A stretch of 9,760 nucleotides of DNA, from positions 1-9,760 of the forward strand of contig JAEZVV010000138.1 of NCBI GenBank assembly GCA_023443095.1. Reading direction: 5' to 3'. This document shows positions 1 to 6,093 of the stretch, one piece after another. The translations under genes and the position numbers were made by a program. The notes under the pieces were generated by a model. The model did no database searches and was not told the DNA's origin. It worked only from the letters and a program-made list of their open reading frames with translations. Every line of letters begins with the position of its first letter. The first letter of the stretch is position 1. Source of the stretch: Pseudomonadota bacterium (GTDB lineage: Bacteria; Pseudomonadota; Gammaproteobacteria; Burkholderiales; Burkholderiaceae_F).

Positions 1-11
1 CCCCCGGCGCT

Positions 12-671
12 TCAGGCCGCCAGCAGAATCACGTAGAACAGGACTGCGAAGAAATGCAGCGCACTGCCGGCGAGCACGAACAAGTGCCAGATCGCATGGT
101 GATAAGGCAGCTTCTTCCAGACGTAGAACACGGTACCGAGGGTGTAGGACAAACCGCCCGCCACCAGCAACGCCAGCCCGCCCGGAGCGACCGAATCCGC
201 CAGCGGCTTGATCGCCACCACGACCACCCAACCCATCGCGATGTAGAGCGCGGCGTTGACCCACTTCGCCTTGCGGATCAGCTTGCCTTGCGCGGCGATG
301 CCGGCGAAAGCGATGAACCAGATCAGCGCACACAAGGTGGTGCCAAAACCGCTGTCCAGACTCACCAGCATGAAGGGCGTGTAAGTGCCGGCTATCAGCA
401 GGAAGATCGCCGAGTGATCGATCAGCCGCAACACCTGCTTGGCACGCGGCTGGGGAATCGCGTGGTAGAGGGTCGACGCGGTGTAGAGCAGGATCAGCGT
501 GGCGCCGAAAATCGCGCAGCTCACCACGTGGGCGCTGTCGCCCAAGGCAACGGCAAACCCGGTCAAGACCGCCAGGCCGGCGATCGACAACACCGCGCCG
601 ACGCCGTGCGTGACGCTGTTGGCAATTTCCTCACCCAAGGTATAAGGGCTGCTGAGCGTGATTGATGTCAT
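12..671 (-). CDS. Hemolysin III / PAQR family integral membrane protein
   Basis: 219 aa, almost entirely hydrophobic, with about seven membrane segments, as expected for the HlyIII/YqfA branch of the PAQR superfamily. Family marks are visible: N-terminal GEEIANSVTHG (13-23), the SxxxH motif S66-TLY-H70, D85-H86 followed by AIFLLIAGTYTPF (88-100), and HxxxH near the C terminus (H192-AIW-H196) with H206 beyond. In PAQR proteins these Ser, Asp and His residues bind a metal, usually zinc, within the membrane. The family name comes from a Bacillus cereus cytolysin; for chromosomal proteobacterial members the function is uncertain and may concern membrane lipid homeostasis, so 'hemolysin' should not be taken literally. 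I chose the ATG at 671 because the 20 residues of a longer reading (to 731) are basic and unlike the family. No clear Shine-Dalgarno is visible. The gene lies downstream of murB in the same direction, but a hairpin separates them. The family call is firm; the biochemical role is not. Confidence 0.9.
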   Translation of the reverse strand: MTSITLSSPYTLGEEIANSVTHGVGAVLSIAGLAVLTGFAVALGDSAHVVSCAIFGATLILLYTASTLYHAIPQPRAKQVLRLIDHSAIFLLIAGTYTPFMLVSLDSGFGTTLCALIWFIAFAGIAAQGKLIRKAKWVNAALYIAMGWVVVVAIKPLADSVAPGGLALLVAGGLSYTLGTVFYVWKKLPYHHAIWHLFVLAGSALHFFAVLFYVILLAA

Positions 672-768
672 GCGGTTCTGGCTCGAAAAAAGGACTCGGC
701 GGCGGTCATGCCGTCCACCGATGGAATACAACGTTCTGCCGCGAGCGCGCCGTGTGCCCGGTCAAACA

Positions 769-785
769 AGGGCCGATTCGGCCCT
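769..785 (-). terminator. Probable Rho-independent terminator of murB
   Basis: A perfect 7-bp stem (AGGGCCG / CGGCCCT) with a 3-nt loop begins 24 nt after the murB stop codon. In the murB direction it is followed by TTGTTTGA, a short and imperfect T-tract. Position and structure fit an intrinsic terminator separating murB from the downstream HlyIII-family gene; the weak T-tract suggests incomplete termination. Confidence 0.55.
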
Positions 786-809
786 GATCCCGGCGCCGAT
801 CGTGGCATC

Positions 810-1832
810 TCAGACTATCACCGGCTCGGCCTCGAGCATCACGCCGAACCGTGCCTTGACCGTGTCCTGCACCTCGCGCGCGAGCTGAAGGATCTGCTCG
901 CCGGTGGCGCCACCGCGGTTGACCAGCACCAGCGCCTGCCGCTCGTAGACGCCGGCCGCACCGCGAGTGGCGCCCTTGAGGCCGGCCGCCTCGATCAGCC
1001 AACCCGCAGCCAACTTGTAGCGGCCGCCAGCCAGCGGATAACTCACCAGCGAAGGGTGGTGCAGCACCAGGTTGTGACGCTGCTCCCGCGAGACGATCGG
1101 GTTCTTGAAAAAGCTGCCGGCGTTGCCGACCACCGCTGGATCGGGCAGCTTGCGGCGGCGGATCGCGACCACCGCGTCGAACACCTCGCGCGGCTGCGGC
1201 TGGTCGAAGCCACGCGCGGCCAGCTCGTTGGCCAGCTCGGAATACGCGGTCACGGCCTGCCAGCGCTTGGGGCAGGCGAAAGTCACGGCCAGTACGATGC
1301 GCCGGCCCGCCAGGGCATGTTTGAACACGCTGTCGCGGTAGGCAAAATCGCAATCGGCGGCGTCCATCACCACGACCTCGCCCGACTCCAGATCGAGTGT
1401 TTCGACCGTGTGGATGCGTTCGGCCACTTCCAGTCCGTAAGCACCGATGTTCTGGATTGGCGCGGCGCCGACCGAACCCGGGATCAGGGCCAGGTTCTCG
1501 AGCCCGGGCAGACCCAGCGCCAGCAGACGTTCGACCGTGGCATGCCAGTTCTCGCCCGCACCCACTCGCACCAGGTGCGAGTCCTCGGTCTCGCCCACCC
1601 GTTCGAGCCCGGGGATCTCGATCTTGATCACCAGACCGTCGACATCGCGCGACAGCAGCAGGTTGGAGCCGCCGCCGAGCACCAGCCGCGGCAGCTCCGC
1701 GAACCGTGGATCGGCCAGAACCTCGCGCAGCGCCGCGAGCGAGCCCACGCGGGCAAAAACCGCGGCGCGTGCTTCGACGCCGAAGGTATTGAAGGTCTTG
1801 AGGGAAACGCCTTGCTCGATGGACAGGTTCAT
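810..1832 (-). CDS. murB: UDP-N-acetylenolpyruvoylglucosamine reductase (MurB)
   Basis: 340 aa, the length of type I (E. coli-like) MurB. This cytoplasmic FAD enzyme reduces UDP-GlcNAc-enolpyruvate to UDP-MurNAc with NADPH, the second committed step of peptidoglycan precursor synthesis. Visible motifs are the N-terminal NTFGVEA (15-21), the FAD pyrophosphate loop GGGSN (53-57), PGSVGAAPIQNIGAYG (118-133), AYRDS (164-168) whose Arg166 matches the substrate-binding Arg of the family, NAGSFFKNP (237-245) with the proton-donor Ser240, and Glu336 near the C terminus matching the catalytic Glu of E. coli MurB. The YRDS insertion and C-terminal extension place it in type I. The gene is divergent from yajQ, 58 bp apart. 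No Shine-Dalgarno precedes the ATG; a perfect TATAAT lies 6 nt upstream, so the mRNA may be leaderless. Identification is secure. Confidence 0.98.
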   Translation of the reverse strand: MNLSIEQGVSLKTFNTFGVEARAAVFARVGSLAALREVLADPRFAELPRLVLGGGSNLLLSRDVDGLVIKIEIPGLERVGETEDSHLVRVGAGENWHATVERLLALGLPGLENLALIPGSVGAAPIQNIGAYGLEVAERIHTVETLDLESGEVVVMDAADCDFAYRDSVFKHALAGRRIVLAVTFACPKRWQAVTAYSELANELAARGFDQPQPREVFDAVVAIRRRKLPDPAVVGNAGSFFKNPIVSREQRHNLVLHHPSLVSYPLAGGRYKLAAGWLIEAAGLKGATRGAAGVYERQALVLVNRGGATGEQILQLAREVQDTVKARFGVMLEAEPVIV

Positions 1833-1838
1833 GCACCG

Positions 1839-1844
1839 ATTATA
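1839..1844 (-). promoter_or_regulatory. murB -10 box, predicting a leaderless mRNA
   Basis: Read on the minus strand this is a perfect TATAAT, followed by CGGTGC and then the murB ATG. A start point about 7 nt after the box would be the A of the ATG itself. I see no good -35 hexamer at 16-18 bp spacing; the candidate is CCGATT. No Shine-Dalgarno is present, which fits leaderless initiation. Confidence 0.6.
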
Positions 1845-1858
1845 GAAAGCGCGCTCGT

Positions 1859-1864
1859 TAGAAT
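1859..1864 (+). promoter_or_regulatory. yajQ -10 box
   Basis: TAGAAT, a 5/6 match to the sigma-70 -10 consensus, is followed by CGG. A start point near 1871 would leave a leader of about 20 nt carrying the yajQ Shine-Dalgarno. The -35 candidate at 17 bp is CCGATT, which is poor. The box lies opposite the murB -10 in the same 58-bp region. Confidence 0.55.
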
Positions 1865-1879
1865 CGGACCCTGTTTACG

Positions 1880-1884
1880 AGGAG
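1880..1884 (+). promoter_or_regulatory. yajQ ribosome binding site
   Basis: AGGAG lies 6 nt before the ATG at 1891 and confirms that start. It is one of the few clear Shine-Dalgarno sequences in the window, in contrast to the divergent murB, which has none. Confidence 0.8.
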
Positions 1885-1890
1885 AATCCC

Positions 1891-2382
1891 ATGCCGTCTT
1901 TCGACGTGCTCTGCAAGCCCGATACGGTCGAGATCCGCAACGCGCTCGACCAGGCCAACAAGGAGATCACCAACCGCTTCGACTTCAAGGGCTCGGACGC
2001 GCGGGTGGAGCAGAAGGAATTCGAACTGACCATGTTCGCCGACGACGACTTCAAGCTCGGCCAGGTCAAGGACGTGATGCTCAGCAAGCTGGCCAAGCGC
2101 GGCGTCGACGTGCGCTTTCTGGATTTCTCGGCCAAGGCCGAGAAGATCGGCGGCGACAAGATGAAGCAGCTGGTCAAGGTCAAGAACGGGATCGAGCAGA
2201 CGCTCGCCAAGCAGATCGTCGCCAAGATCAAGGAAGCCAAGGCCTTGAAACTCACCGCCAGCATCCAGGGCGACGTGGTGCGGGTGCAAGGCGCCAAACG
2301 CGATGCCTTGCAGGAAGGCATCGCCCTGCTGCGCGCCGAGGTCAAGGACGTGCCCCTGTCCTTCGACAACTTCCGCGACTGA
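1891..2382 (+). CDS. yajQ: YajQ family nucleotide / cyclic di-GMP-binding protein
   Basis: 163 aa, the same length as E. coli YajQ, and full-length by its ends: N-terminal MPSFDVLCKPD with EIRNALDQANKEITNRFDFKG (15-35), and C-terminal VPLSFDNFRD. The family folds as two ferredoxin-like domains with a large charged inter-domain surface. Members bind nucleotides and RNA, and the Xanthomonas homologue is a c-di-GMP-responsive factor that influences a LysR-type regulator and virulence genes; whether this protein does so is not shown here. It is a soluble cytoplasmic protein rich in Lys and Asp with no signal peptide. It has its own promoter and a good Shine-Dalgarno, and no gene follows closely enough to form an obvious operon. 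The family assignment is secure; the physiological role is inferred. Confidence 0.96.
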   Translation: MPSFDVLCKPDTVEIRNALDQANKEITNRFDFKGSDARVEQKEFELTMFADDDFKLGQVKDVMLSKLAKRGVDVRFLDFSAKAEKIGGDKMKQLVKVKNGIEQTLAKQIVAKIKEAKALKLTASIQGDVVRVQGAKRDALQEGIALLRAEVKDVPLSFDNFRD

Positions 2383-2437
2383 TGGGCGGGCGGCGGCCTG
2401 GGTCCGGCCACCGCCAGTTTCTGTTGCTGTAAAACAA

Positions 2438-2465
2438 TTCGACGTTGATAAATTTGCACGTCGAA
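2438..2465. promoter_or_regulatory. Perfect inverted repeat: operator or minus-strand terminator
   Basis: TTCGACGT and ACGTCGAA flank a 12-nt spacer, TGATAAATTTGC, in the only clearly AT-rich stretch between yajQ and the small ORF. The half-sites are centred 20 bp apart, about two helical turns, as for a dimer-binding operator, and the spacer contains a -10-like GATAAA (2447-2452). Read on the minus strand, the repeat is followed by TTGTTTTA, so it could instead terminate transcripts coming from the dxs direction. Both readings are inference. Confidence 0.4.
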
Positions 2466-2506
2466 AACCTTGTCATGCAAACGGATTAGCCTTAGCCTAG
2501 GCGTCC

Positions 2507-2836
2507 ATGCATGCACGATCGTCCCGTCCCGACTACTTCTCGGCGCGCTTGCAGCCAACGGCGCTCCGCTCGATGGAGTCGCTCCTGGAAGCCGCCCACC
2601 CCGCGGTCGCCCAGGCCATCGCCTTGCTCTGGGGACATGCCGAGATGAACGCCTACTTCGACCGCATCTGGGCCGGAGAAGCGGGAACCTCGTTCGCGCC
2701 GGACGAACTGTCCGACCTGATGCTGCTCACGCAGATCCACCGCCGCCTCCATCCGGCGCCCATCCCGCAGGTGGTGCTGCCATCGCAGCGGCACGGCGGC
2801 CGCAGCGACCCCTGGGATTCGGGCTTCAGCCGCTGA
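2507..2836 (+). CDS. Small hypothetical protein
   Basis: 109 aa, not recognised as a named family. The N-terminal 22 residues look unconstrained. From M23 on, the sequence resembles a real small soluble protein: a helical stretch MESLLEAAHPAVAQAIALLW (23-42), an aromatic segment with EMNAYFDRIW (46-55), then DELSDLMLLTQIHRRLHP (66-83), and a polar tail ending DPWDSGFSR. Third codon positions are strongly G/C in this frame, as in neighbouring genes, which supports coding. There is no signal peptide, membrane segment or metal motif. The start is uncertain: ATG 2507 has no good Shine-Dalgarno, and ATG 2573 (M23) would retain the ordered region. It has a 124-bp AT-richer upstream region with an inverted repeat and runs convergent to dxs. 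I infer a lineage-level conserved hypothetical; function unknown. Confidence 0.65.
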   Translation: MHARSSRPDYFSARLQPTALRSMESLLEAAHPAVAQAIALLWGHAEMNAYFDRIWAGEAGTSFAPDELSDLMLLTQIHRRLHPAPIPQVVLPSQRHGGRSDPWDSGFSR

Positions 2837-2848
2837 ACGCCGCCCGCA

Positions 2849-2869
2849 AGCCGACTCTGCGAGCCGGCT
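2849..2869. terminator. Hairpin between convergent small ORF and dxs
   Basis: AGCCG-A-CTC, a TGC loop, then GAG-C-CGGCT forms an 8-bp stem interrupted by one A·C mismatch. It sits in the 48-bp gap between the two converging stop codons (2836 and 2885), so it could serve both directions. Neither side has a T-tract, so it is not a classical intrinsic terminator. Confidence 0.35.
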
Positions 2870-2884
2870 GACGAGCAACTCGGC

Positions 2885-4780
2885 TCAGGCCGCCGATTGG
2901 ATCTTGGTGCTCAAGGTCTGGAAACGCGCTTCGATCGCTGTGCGGATGCCCGCCGCGTCGAGCCCGCATTCCTTGAGCAACAGCGCCGGATCGCCGTGGT
3001 CGACAAAGTGGTCCGGCAGGCCGAGCTGCAGCGTCGGCCGCTCGACTCCCGCCGCCGCCATGGCCTCGAGGCAGGCCGTGCCGGCGCCACCCAGAACCAC
3101 ACTTTCCTCGACCGTGACGATGGCGTCGTGAGTGCGCGCGAGTTCGGCCACCAGGTCGGCATCCACCGGTTTCACGAATCGCATATTGGCCACGGTGGCG
3201 TCGATTTCCTCGCCCACCACCTGCGCCGGGCTCACCATCGATCCGAAGGCGAGGATAGCCACTCGCCGTCCGGCCGGAGCCGTCGACTGCCGCACCACCA
3301 CACCCTTGCCCACTGGCAGGGCGCGCATCTCGGACTCGATCTCGGTACCGGGACCGGTGCCGCGCGGGTAACGCACCGCGCTCGGGCCCTTGAGCGTATG
3401 GGCGGTGTAGAGCATCTGGCGGCATTCGTTTTCGTCAGACGCGGCCATCACCACCAGGTTCGGAATGCAACGCAGGAAGGAGTGGTCGAACGCGCCGTGG
3501 TGGGTGGCGCCGTCCTGACCGACCAGGCCGCCGCGGTCGAGCGCAAAAACCACCGGCAGGTTCTGGATCGCAACGTCATGGATCAGCTGGTCGTAGCCGC
3601 GCTGCAGGAAGGTCGAATAAATCGCCACCACCGGCTTCAAGCCCTCGCAGGCGAGGCCGGCGGCGAAAGTCACCGCATGCTGTTCGGCGATCGCGACGTC
3701 GAAGTAGCGCTTGGGGAACTCTTTCTCGAAGCGAACCAGCCCCGAGCCTTCTCGCATCGCCGGGGTGATCGCCACCACGCGTTCGTCGATGGCGGCGATG
3801 TCGCACAGCCAGTCACCGAAGACCTTCGTATAGGTCGGCTTGCTCGGGGTCGAAGGCTTGACCAGCCCCACGGCCGGGTCGAACTTGCCGGGGCCGTGGT
3901 AGTTGACCGGGTCGGCCTCGGCCAGCTTGTAGCCCTGGCCCTTCCGGGTGACCACGTGCAGGAACTGCGGCCCGGGCAGATTCTTCAGGTTCTGCAGCGT
4001 CGGGATCAGGGCGTCGAGGTCGTGGCCGTCTATCGGCCCGAGGTAATTGAAGCCGAACTCCTCGAACAGGGTCGAGGGCGCGACCATGCCCTTGGCGTGT
4101 TCCTCGAAGCGGCGCGCCAGTTCGAACAGCGGCGGCACCGGCTTCAACATCGACTTGCCGACGTTTTTGGCGGCGGCGTAGAACTTGCCGCTCATGAGCC
4201 GGGCGAAATACTGGTTGAGCGCCCCCACCGGCGGCGAAATCGACATGTCGTTGTCGTTGAGGATCACCAGCAGGCGGATGTCGGGCGTCACGCCGGCGTT
4301 GTTGAGCGCCTCGAAGGCCATGCCCGCCGTCATGGCGCCGTCGCCGATCACGGCGACGTGAGAACGCTCGGTCCGGCCCAGGTTGCGCGACGCCACCGCC
4401 ATGCCGAGAGCGGCCGAAATCGAGGTCGAGGAATGCGCCGTGCCGAAGGTGTCGTACGGGCTTTCGTCGCGCCGCGGGAAGCCCGACATGCCCTGGTACT
4501 GACGCAGGGTCTTCATGCCTTCGCGGCGCCCGGTCAGGATCTTGTGCGGATAGGTCTGGTGGCCGACATCCCACACCAGCCGGTCGTCCGGGGTGTTGAA
4601 GACGTAGTGCAGGGCCAGGGTCAGCTCGACCGTGCCGAGGTTCGACGACAGATGGCCGCCGGTCTTCGATACGGCATCGATCACGAAGGCGCGCAGCTCG
4701 CCCGCCAGCTGCTTGAGCTGGGCGCGGTCGAGTCCGCGCAGGTCGGCGGGGTCTTGGATGGTTTTCAGTAGCTCGGACAT
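2885..4780 (-). CDS. dxs: 1-deoxy-D-xylulose-5-phosphate synthase (DXS)
   Basis: 631 aa from the chosen ATG, close to E. coli Dxs (620). This thiamine-diphosphate enzyme condenses pyruvate with glyceraldehyde 3-phosphate, releasing CO2, to give DXP, the entry point of the MEP isoprenoid pathway and a precursor of thiamine and pyridoxal. Seen: GGHLSSNLGTVELTLALH (41-58) with the active-site His43, WDVGHQTYPHKILTGRR (70-86), the ThDP/Mg motif GDG (146-148) through N175, the transketolase-type domain with the catalytic Glu366 in AIAEQHA (363-369), DRGGLVGQDGATHHGAFD (415-432), and RYPRGTG (470-476); a transketolase C-terminal domain follows. It is the last gene of xseB-ispA-dxs, 26 nt after ispA. 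The start is ambiguous: an in-frame TTG at 4810 overlaps the ispA stop and would add ten non-conserved residues, and neither start has a Shine-Dalgarno, suggesting coupling to ispA translation. Confidence 0.97.
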   Translation of the reverse strand: MSELLKTIQDPADLRGLDRAQLKQLAGELRAFVIDAVSKTGGHLSSNLGTVELTLALHYVFNTPDDRLVWDVGHQTYPHKILTGRREGMKTLRQYQGMSGFPRRDESPYDTFGTAHSSTSISAALGMAVASRNLGRTERSHVAVIGDGAMTAGMAFEALNNAGVTPDIRLLVILNDNDMSISPPVGALNQYFARLMSGKFYAAAKNVGKSMLKPVPPLFELARRFEEHAKGMVAPSTLFEEFGFNYLGPIDGHDLDALIPTLQNLKNLPGPQFLHVVTRKGQGYKLAEADPVNYHGPGKFDPAVGLVKPSTPSKPTYTKVFGDWLCDIAAIDERVVAITPAMREGSGLVRFEKEFPKRYFDVAIAEQHAVTFAAGLACEGLKPVVAIYSTFLQRGYDQLIHDVAIQNLPVVFALDRGGLVGQDGATHHGAFDHSFLRCIPNLVVMAASDENECRQMLYTAHTLKGPSAVRYPRGTGPGTEIESEMRALPVGKGVVVRQSTAPAGRRVAILAFGSMVSPAQVVGEEIDATVANMRFVKPVDADLVAELARTHDAIVTVEESVVLGGAGTACLEAMAAAGVERPTLQLGLPDHFVDHGDPALLLKECGLDAAGIRTAIEARFQTLSTKIQSAA

Positions 4781-4806
4781 CGGGAGGCTAGCGCCGTCAG
4801 TGGGCG

Positions 4807-5736
4807 TCAATGAGAACGCGCGACGATGAAGTCGGCCAATTGTCTCAGACGCCGGTTGAGTCCGCGGAGGACGGGGTCGTTATCGATCGGAGCGAGCGCC
4901 GCCAGCGCCTCGGCGCGCAAGCGCCCGGCCCAGTCGCGGGCGGCGTCCAGCCCGAGCAGAGACACGTACGTGGGTTTACCCCGGGCCGCATCCTTGCCCG
5001 CGGTCTTGCCCAGGGTTTCGGAACTGGCCTCGACGTCGAGCACGTCGTCGACGATCTGGAACGCCAGCCCCAGTGCGTCGCCGTAGGTTTCAAGCGCCTG
5101 CAACACCGCCGGCGTGAGGCGCTCGACCTGCCCCGACTCGGCGCCCATCAGCACGGCCGCCTTGAGCAGGGCGCCGGTCTTCATGGTGTGCATGCGTTCG
5201 AGCGCGGCCAGATCCATCGCCTGCCCCACCGCCGCCAGGTCGATCGCCTGTCCGCCACACATGCCGGCGGTGCCGGCGGCGTCGGCCAGGCGCCGGATCA
5301 GACCCACCGTCTGCAGCGGCGCCAACGGACCGTCGGCCAGCACGCGGAAGGCCTCGGCCTGCAGCGCATCGCCCGCCAGCATTGCGGTCGCCTCGTCGAA
5401 GGCAACGTGAACCGTGGGTTTGCCGCGGCGCAGGACGTCGTCGTCCATACACGGCAGATCGTCGTGGATCAGCGAATACGCGTGAACGTATTCGACTGCC
5501 AGCGCGCTGCGGTCGGCCGCTTCCGTGCCGGCGCCGGTCAGTTCGGCCGCGGCGTAGACGAGCAGGGGCCGCACCCGCTTGCCGCCGTCGAGCACGGCGT
5601 AAGCCATCGCCCGGTGCAGGCGCACCGGCGCCCGGTCCGTCGCGGGCAGCGCCGCCGTGGCGGCGCGCTCGAAGCGCTGCTGCTGCGCGCCCACCCAGGC
5701 GTCGAAGTCCTGGTCGGCGGCCAGCACCGCGCTCAT
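4807..5736 (-). CDS. ispA: (2E,6E)-farnesyl diphosphate synthase
   Basis: 309 aa, slightly longer than E. coli IspA (299). It joins IPP to DMAPP and then to geranyl diphosphate to make farnesyl diphosphate, the C15 precursor of quinone side chains and undecaprenyl phosphate. Seen: GGKRVRPLLV (51-60) for IPP binding; the first Asp-rich motif D92-D93 through D98-D100 with the bacterial two-residue insertion, followed by RRGKPTVH (103-110); GGQAIDL (161-167); the KTG at 186-188; and the second Asp-rich motif D230-D231-VL-D234. Tyr87 is five residues before the first motif, the bulky position that limits chain length to C15, so a farnesyl rather than geranylgeranyl product is expected. The start ATG overlaps the xseB stop as ATGA; a longer open frame to 6099 runs antisense-like through xseB and is not credible. 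Cytoplasmic. Confidence 0.97.
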   Translation of the reverse strand: MSAVLAADQDFDAWVGAQQQRFERAATAALPATDRAPVRLHRAMAYAVLDGGKRVRPLLVYAAAELTGAGTEAADRSALAVEYVHAYSLIHDDLPCMDDDVLRRGKPTVHVAFDEATAMLAGDALQAEAFRVLADGPLAPLQTVGLIRRLADAAGTAGMCGGQAIDLAAVGQAMDLAALERMHTMKTGALLKAAVLMGAESGQVERLTPAVLQALETYGDALGLAFQIVDDVLDVEASSETLGKTAGKDAARGKPTYVSLLGLDAARDWAGRLRAEALAALAPIDNDPVLRGLNRRLRQLADFIVARSH

Positions 5737-5987
5737 TCCACGCCCCGCAGGCTGGAAGGATCGAGCGGCTTGAGCGTATCGCCCTCGAGCTGGCGGATCT
5801 CCTGCTCGGCCGCCGCGAGTTTGCCCTGGCACCAGCGCGTCAGTTCGGCGCCTCGGCGGTAGGCCGCAATCGACTCGTCGAGTGGCAGTTCGCCCGCCTC
5901 CATTCGGCGCACCAGGGCGTCGAGCTCGTCGAGCGCCTGCTCGAAACTGAGTTCGGTCACGGGTTTGGGGGCGGAAGACTTGGCCAT
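5733..5987 (-). CDS. xseB: Exodeoxyribonuclease VII small subunit
   Basis: 84 aa, typical for XseB (about 80). Several small subunits bind one XseA catalytic subunit to form exonuclease VII, which degrades single-stranded DNA to oligonucleotides. The family core is clear: LSFEQALDELDALVRRMEAGELPLDESIAAYRRGAEL (13-49), a helical hairpin, then CQGKLAAAEQEIRQLEG (53-69). The N terminus is a short Lys/Pro-rich extension. It is the first gene of the xseB-ispA-dxs operon, a common proteobacterial arrangement, and its TGA overlaps the ispA ATG by 4 bp, implying translational coupling. No xseA is in the window, as is usual since xseA lies elsewhere. No strong Shine-Dalgarno precedes the ATG. A TAGAAT -10 box lies about 46 bp upstream, and a GC palindrome lies in the leader. 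Confidence 0.95.
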   Translation of the reverse strand: MAKSSAPKPVTELSFEQALDELDALVRRMEAGELPLDESIAAYRRGAELTRWCQGKLAAAEQEIRQLEGDTLKPLDPSSLRGVE

Positions 5988-6005
5988 CGTTGCAGGGATC
6001 CGTGC

Positions 6006-6023
6006 GCCGCGCGGCCGCGCGGC
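6006..6023. repeat. 18-bp perfect GC palindrome in the xseB leader
   Basis: GCCGCGCGG is directly followed by its reverse complement, with no loop. It lies between the likely xseB -10 (6033-6038) and the xseB ATG (5987), immediately after the predicted start point near 6026. It could be an operator, or it could form structure at the mRNA 5' end. In such GC-rich DNA chance is possible. Confidence 0.4.
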
Positions 6024-6032
6024 AAAAGTTCG

Positions 6033-6038
6033 ATTCTA
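6033..6038 (-). promoter_or_regulatory. -10 box of the xseB-ispA-dxs operon
   Basis: On the minus strand this reads CTAGAATCGAA, with TAGAAT a 5/6 match to the -10 consensus. The expected start point near 6026 gives a leader of about 40 nt. No convincing -35 is seen at 16-18 bp. It is the only strong -10 candidate in the 106-bp divergent region on this strand. Confidence 0.5.
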
Positions 6039-6081
6039 GTCGTCTGCGCCGCTCCCGACTCGCATCCGGCGCGCGCCTCAC

Positions 6082-6087
6082 TACAAT
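6082..6087 (+). promoter_or_regulatory. Permease -10 box, predicting a leaderless mRNA
   Basis: TACAAT, a 5/6 match, is followed by GGCGCC and then the ATG at 6094. The 6-nt interval is exactly that seen at murB and puts the expected start point on the A of the ATG. No Shine-Dalgarno and no good -35 are visible. Confidence 0.55.
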
Positions 6088-6093
6088 GGCGCC

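Noticed and set aside
88..140. The HlyIII-family protein as a virulence hemolysin
   Set aside because: The motifs are those of the broad PAQR/HlyIII family, found in many non-pathogens; nothing in the window supports a toxin role.
708..2432. A 574-residue plus-strand open frame across murB and yajQ
   Set aside because: It spans two secure genes in other frames and has low-complexity Arg/Gln/Gly composition; a shadow of murB antisense.
2492..2878. A 128-residue minus-strand frame opposite the small hypothetical gene
   Set aside because: Composition is Arg/Gly-rich, and third-position G/C bias favours the plus-strand frame.
2897..4771. A 624-residue open frame on the plus strand opposite dxs
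   Set aside because: It is rich in Arg, His, Gln and Gly with no domain character, as expected for the antisense of a GC-rich gene. The dxs frame has all family motifs.
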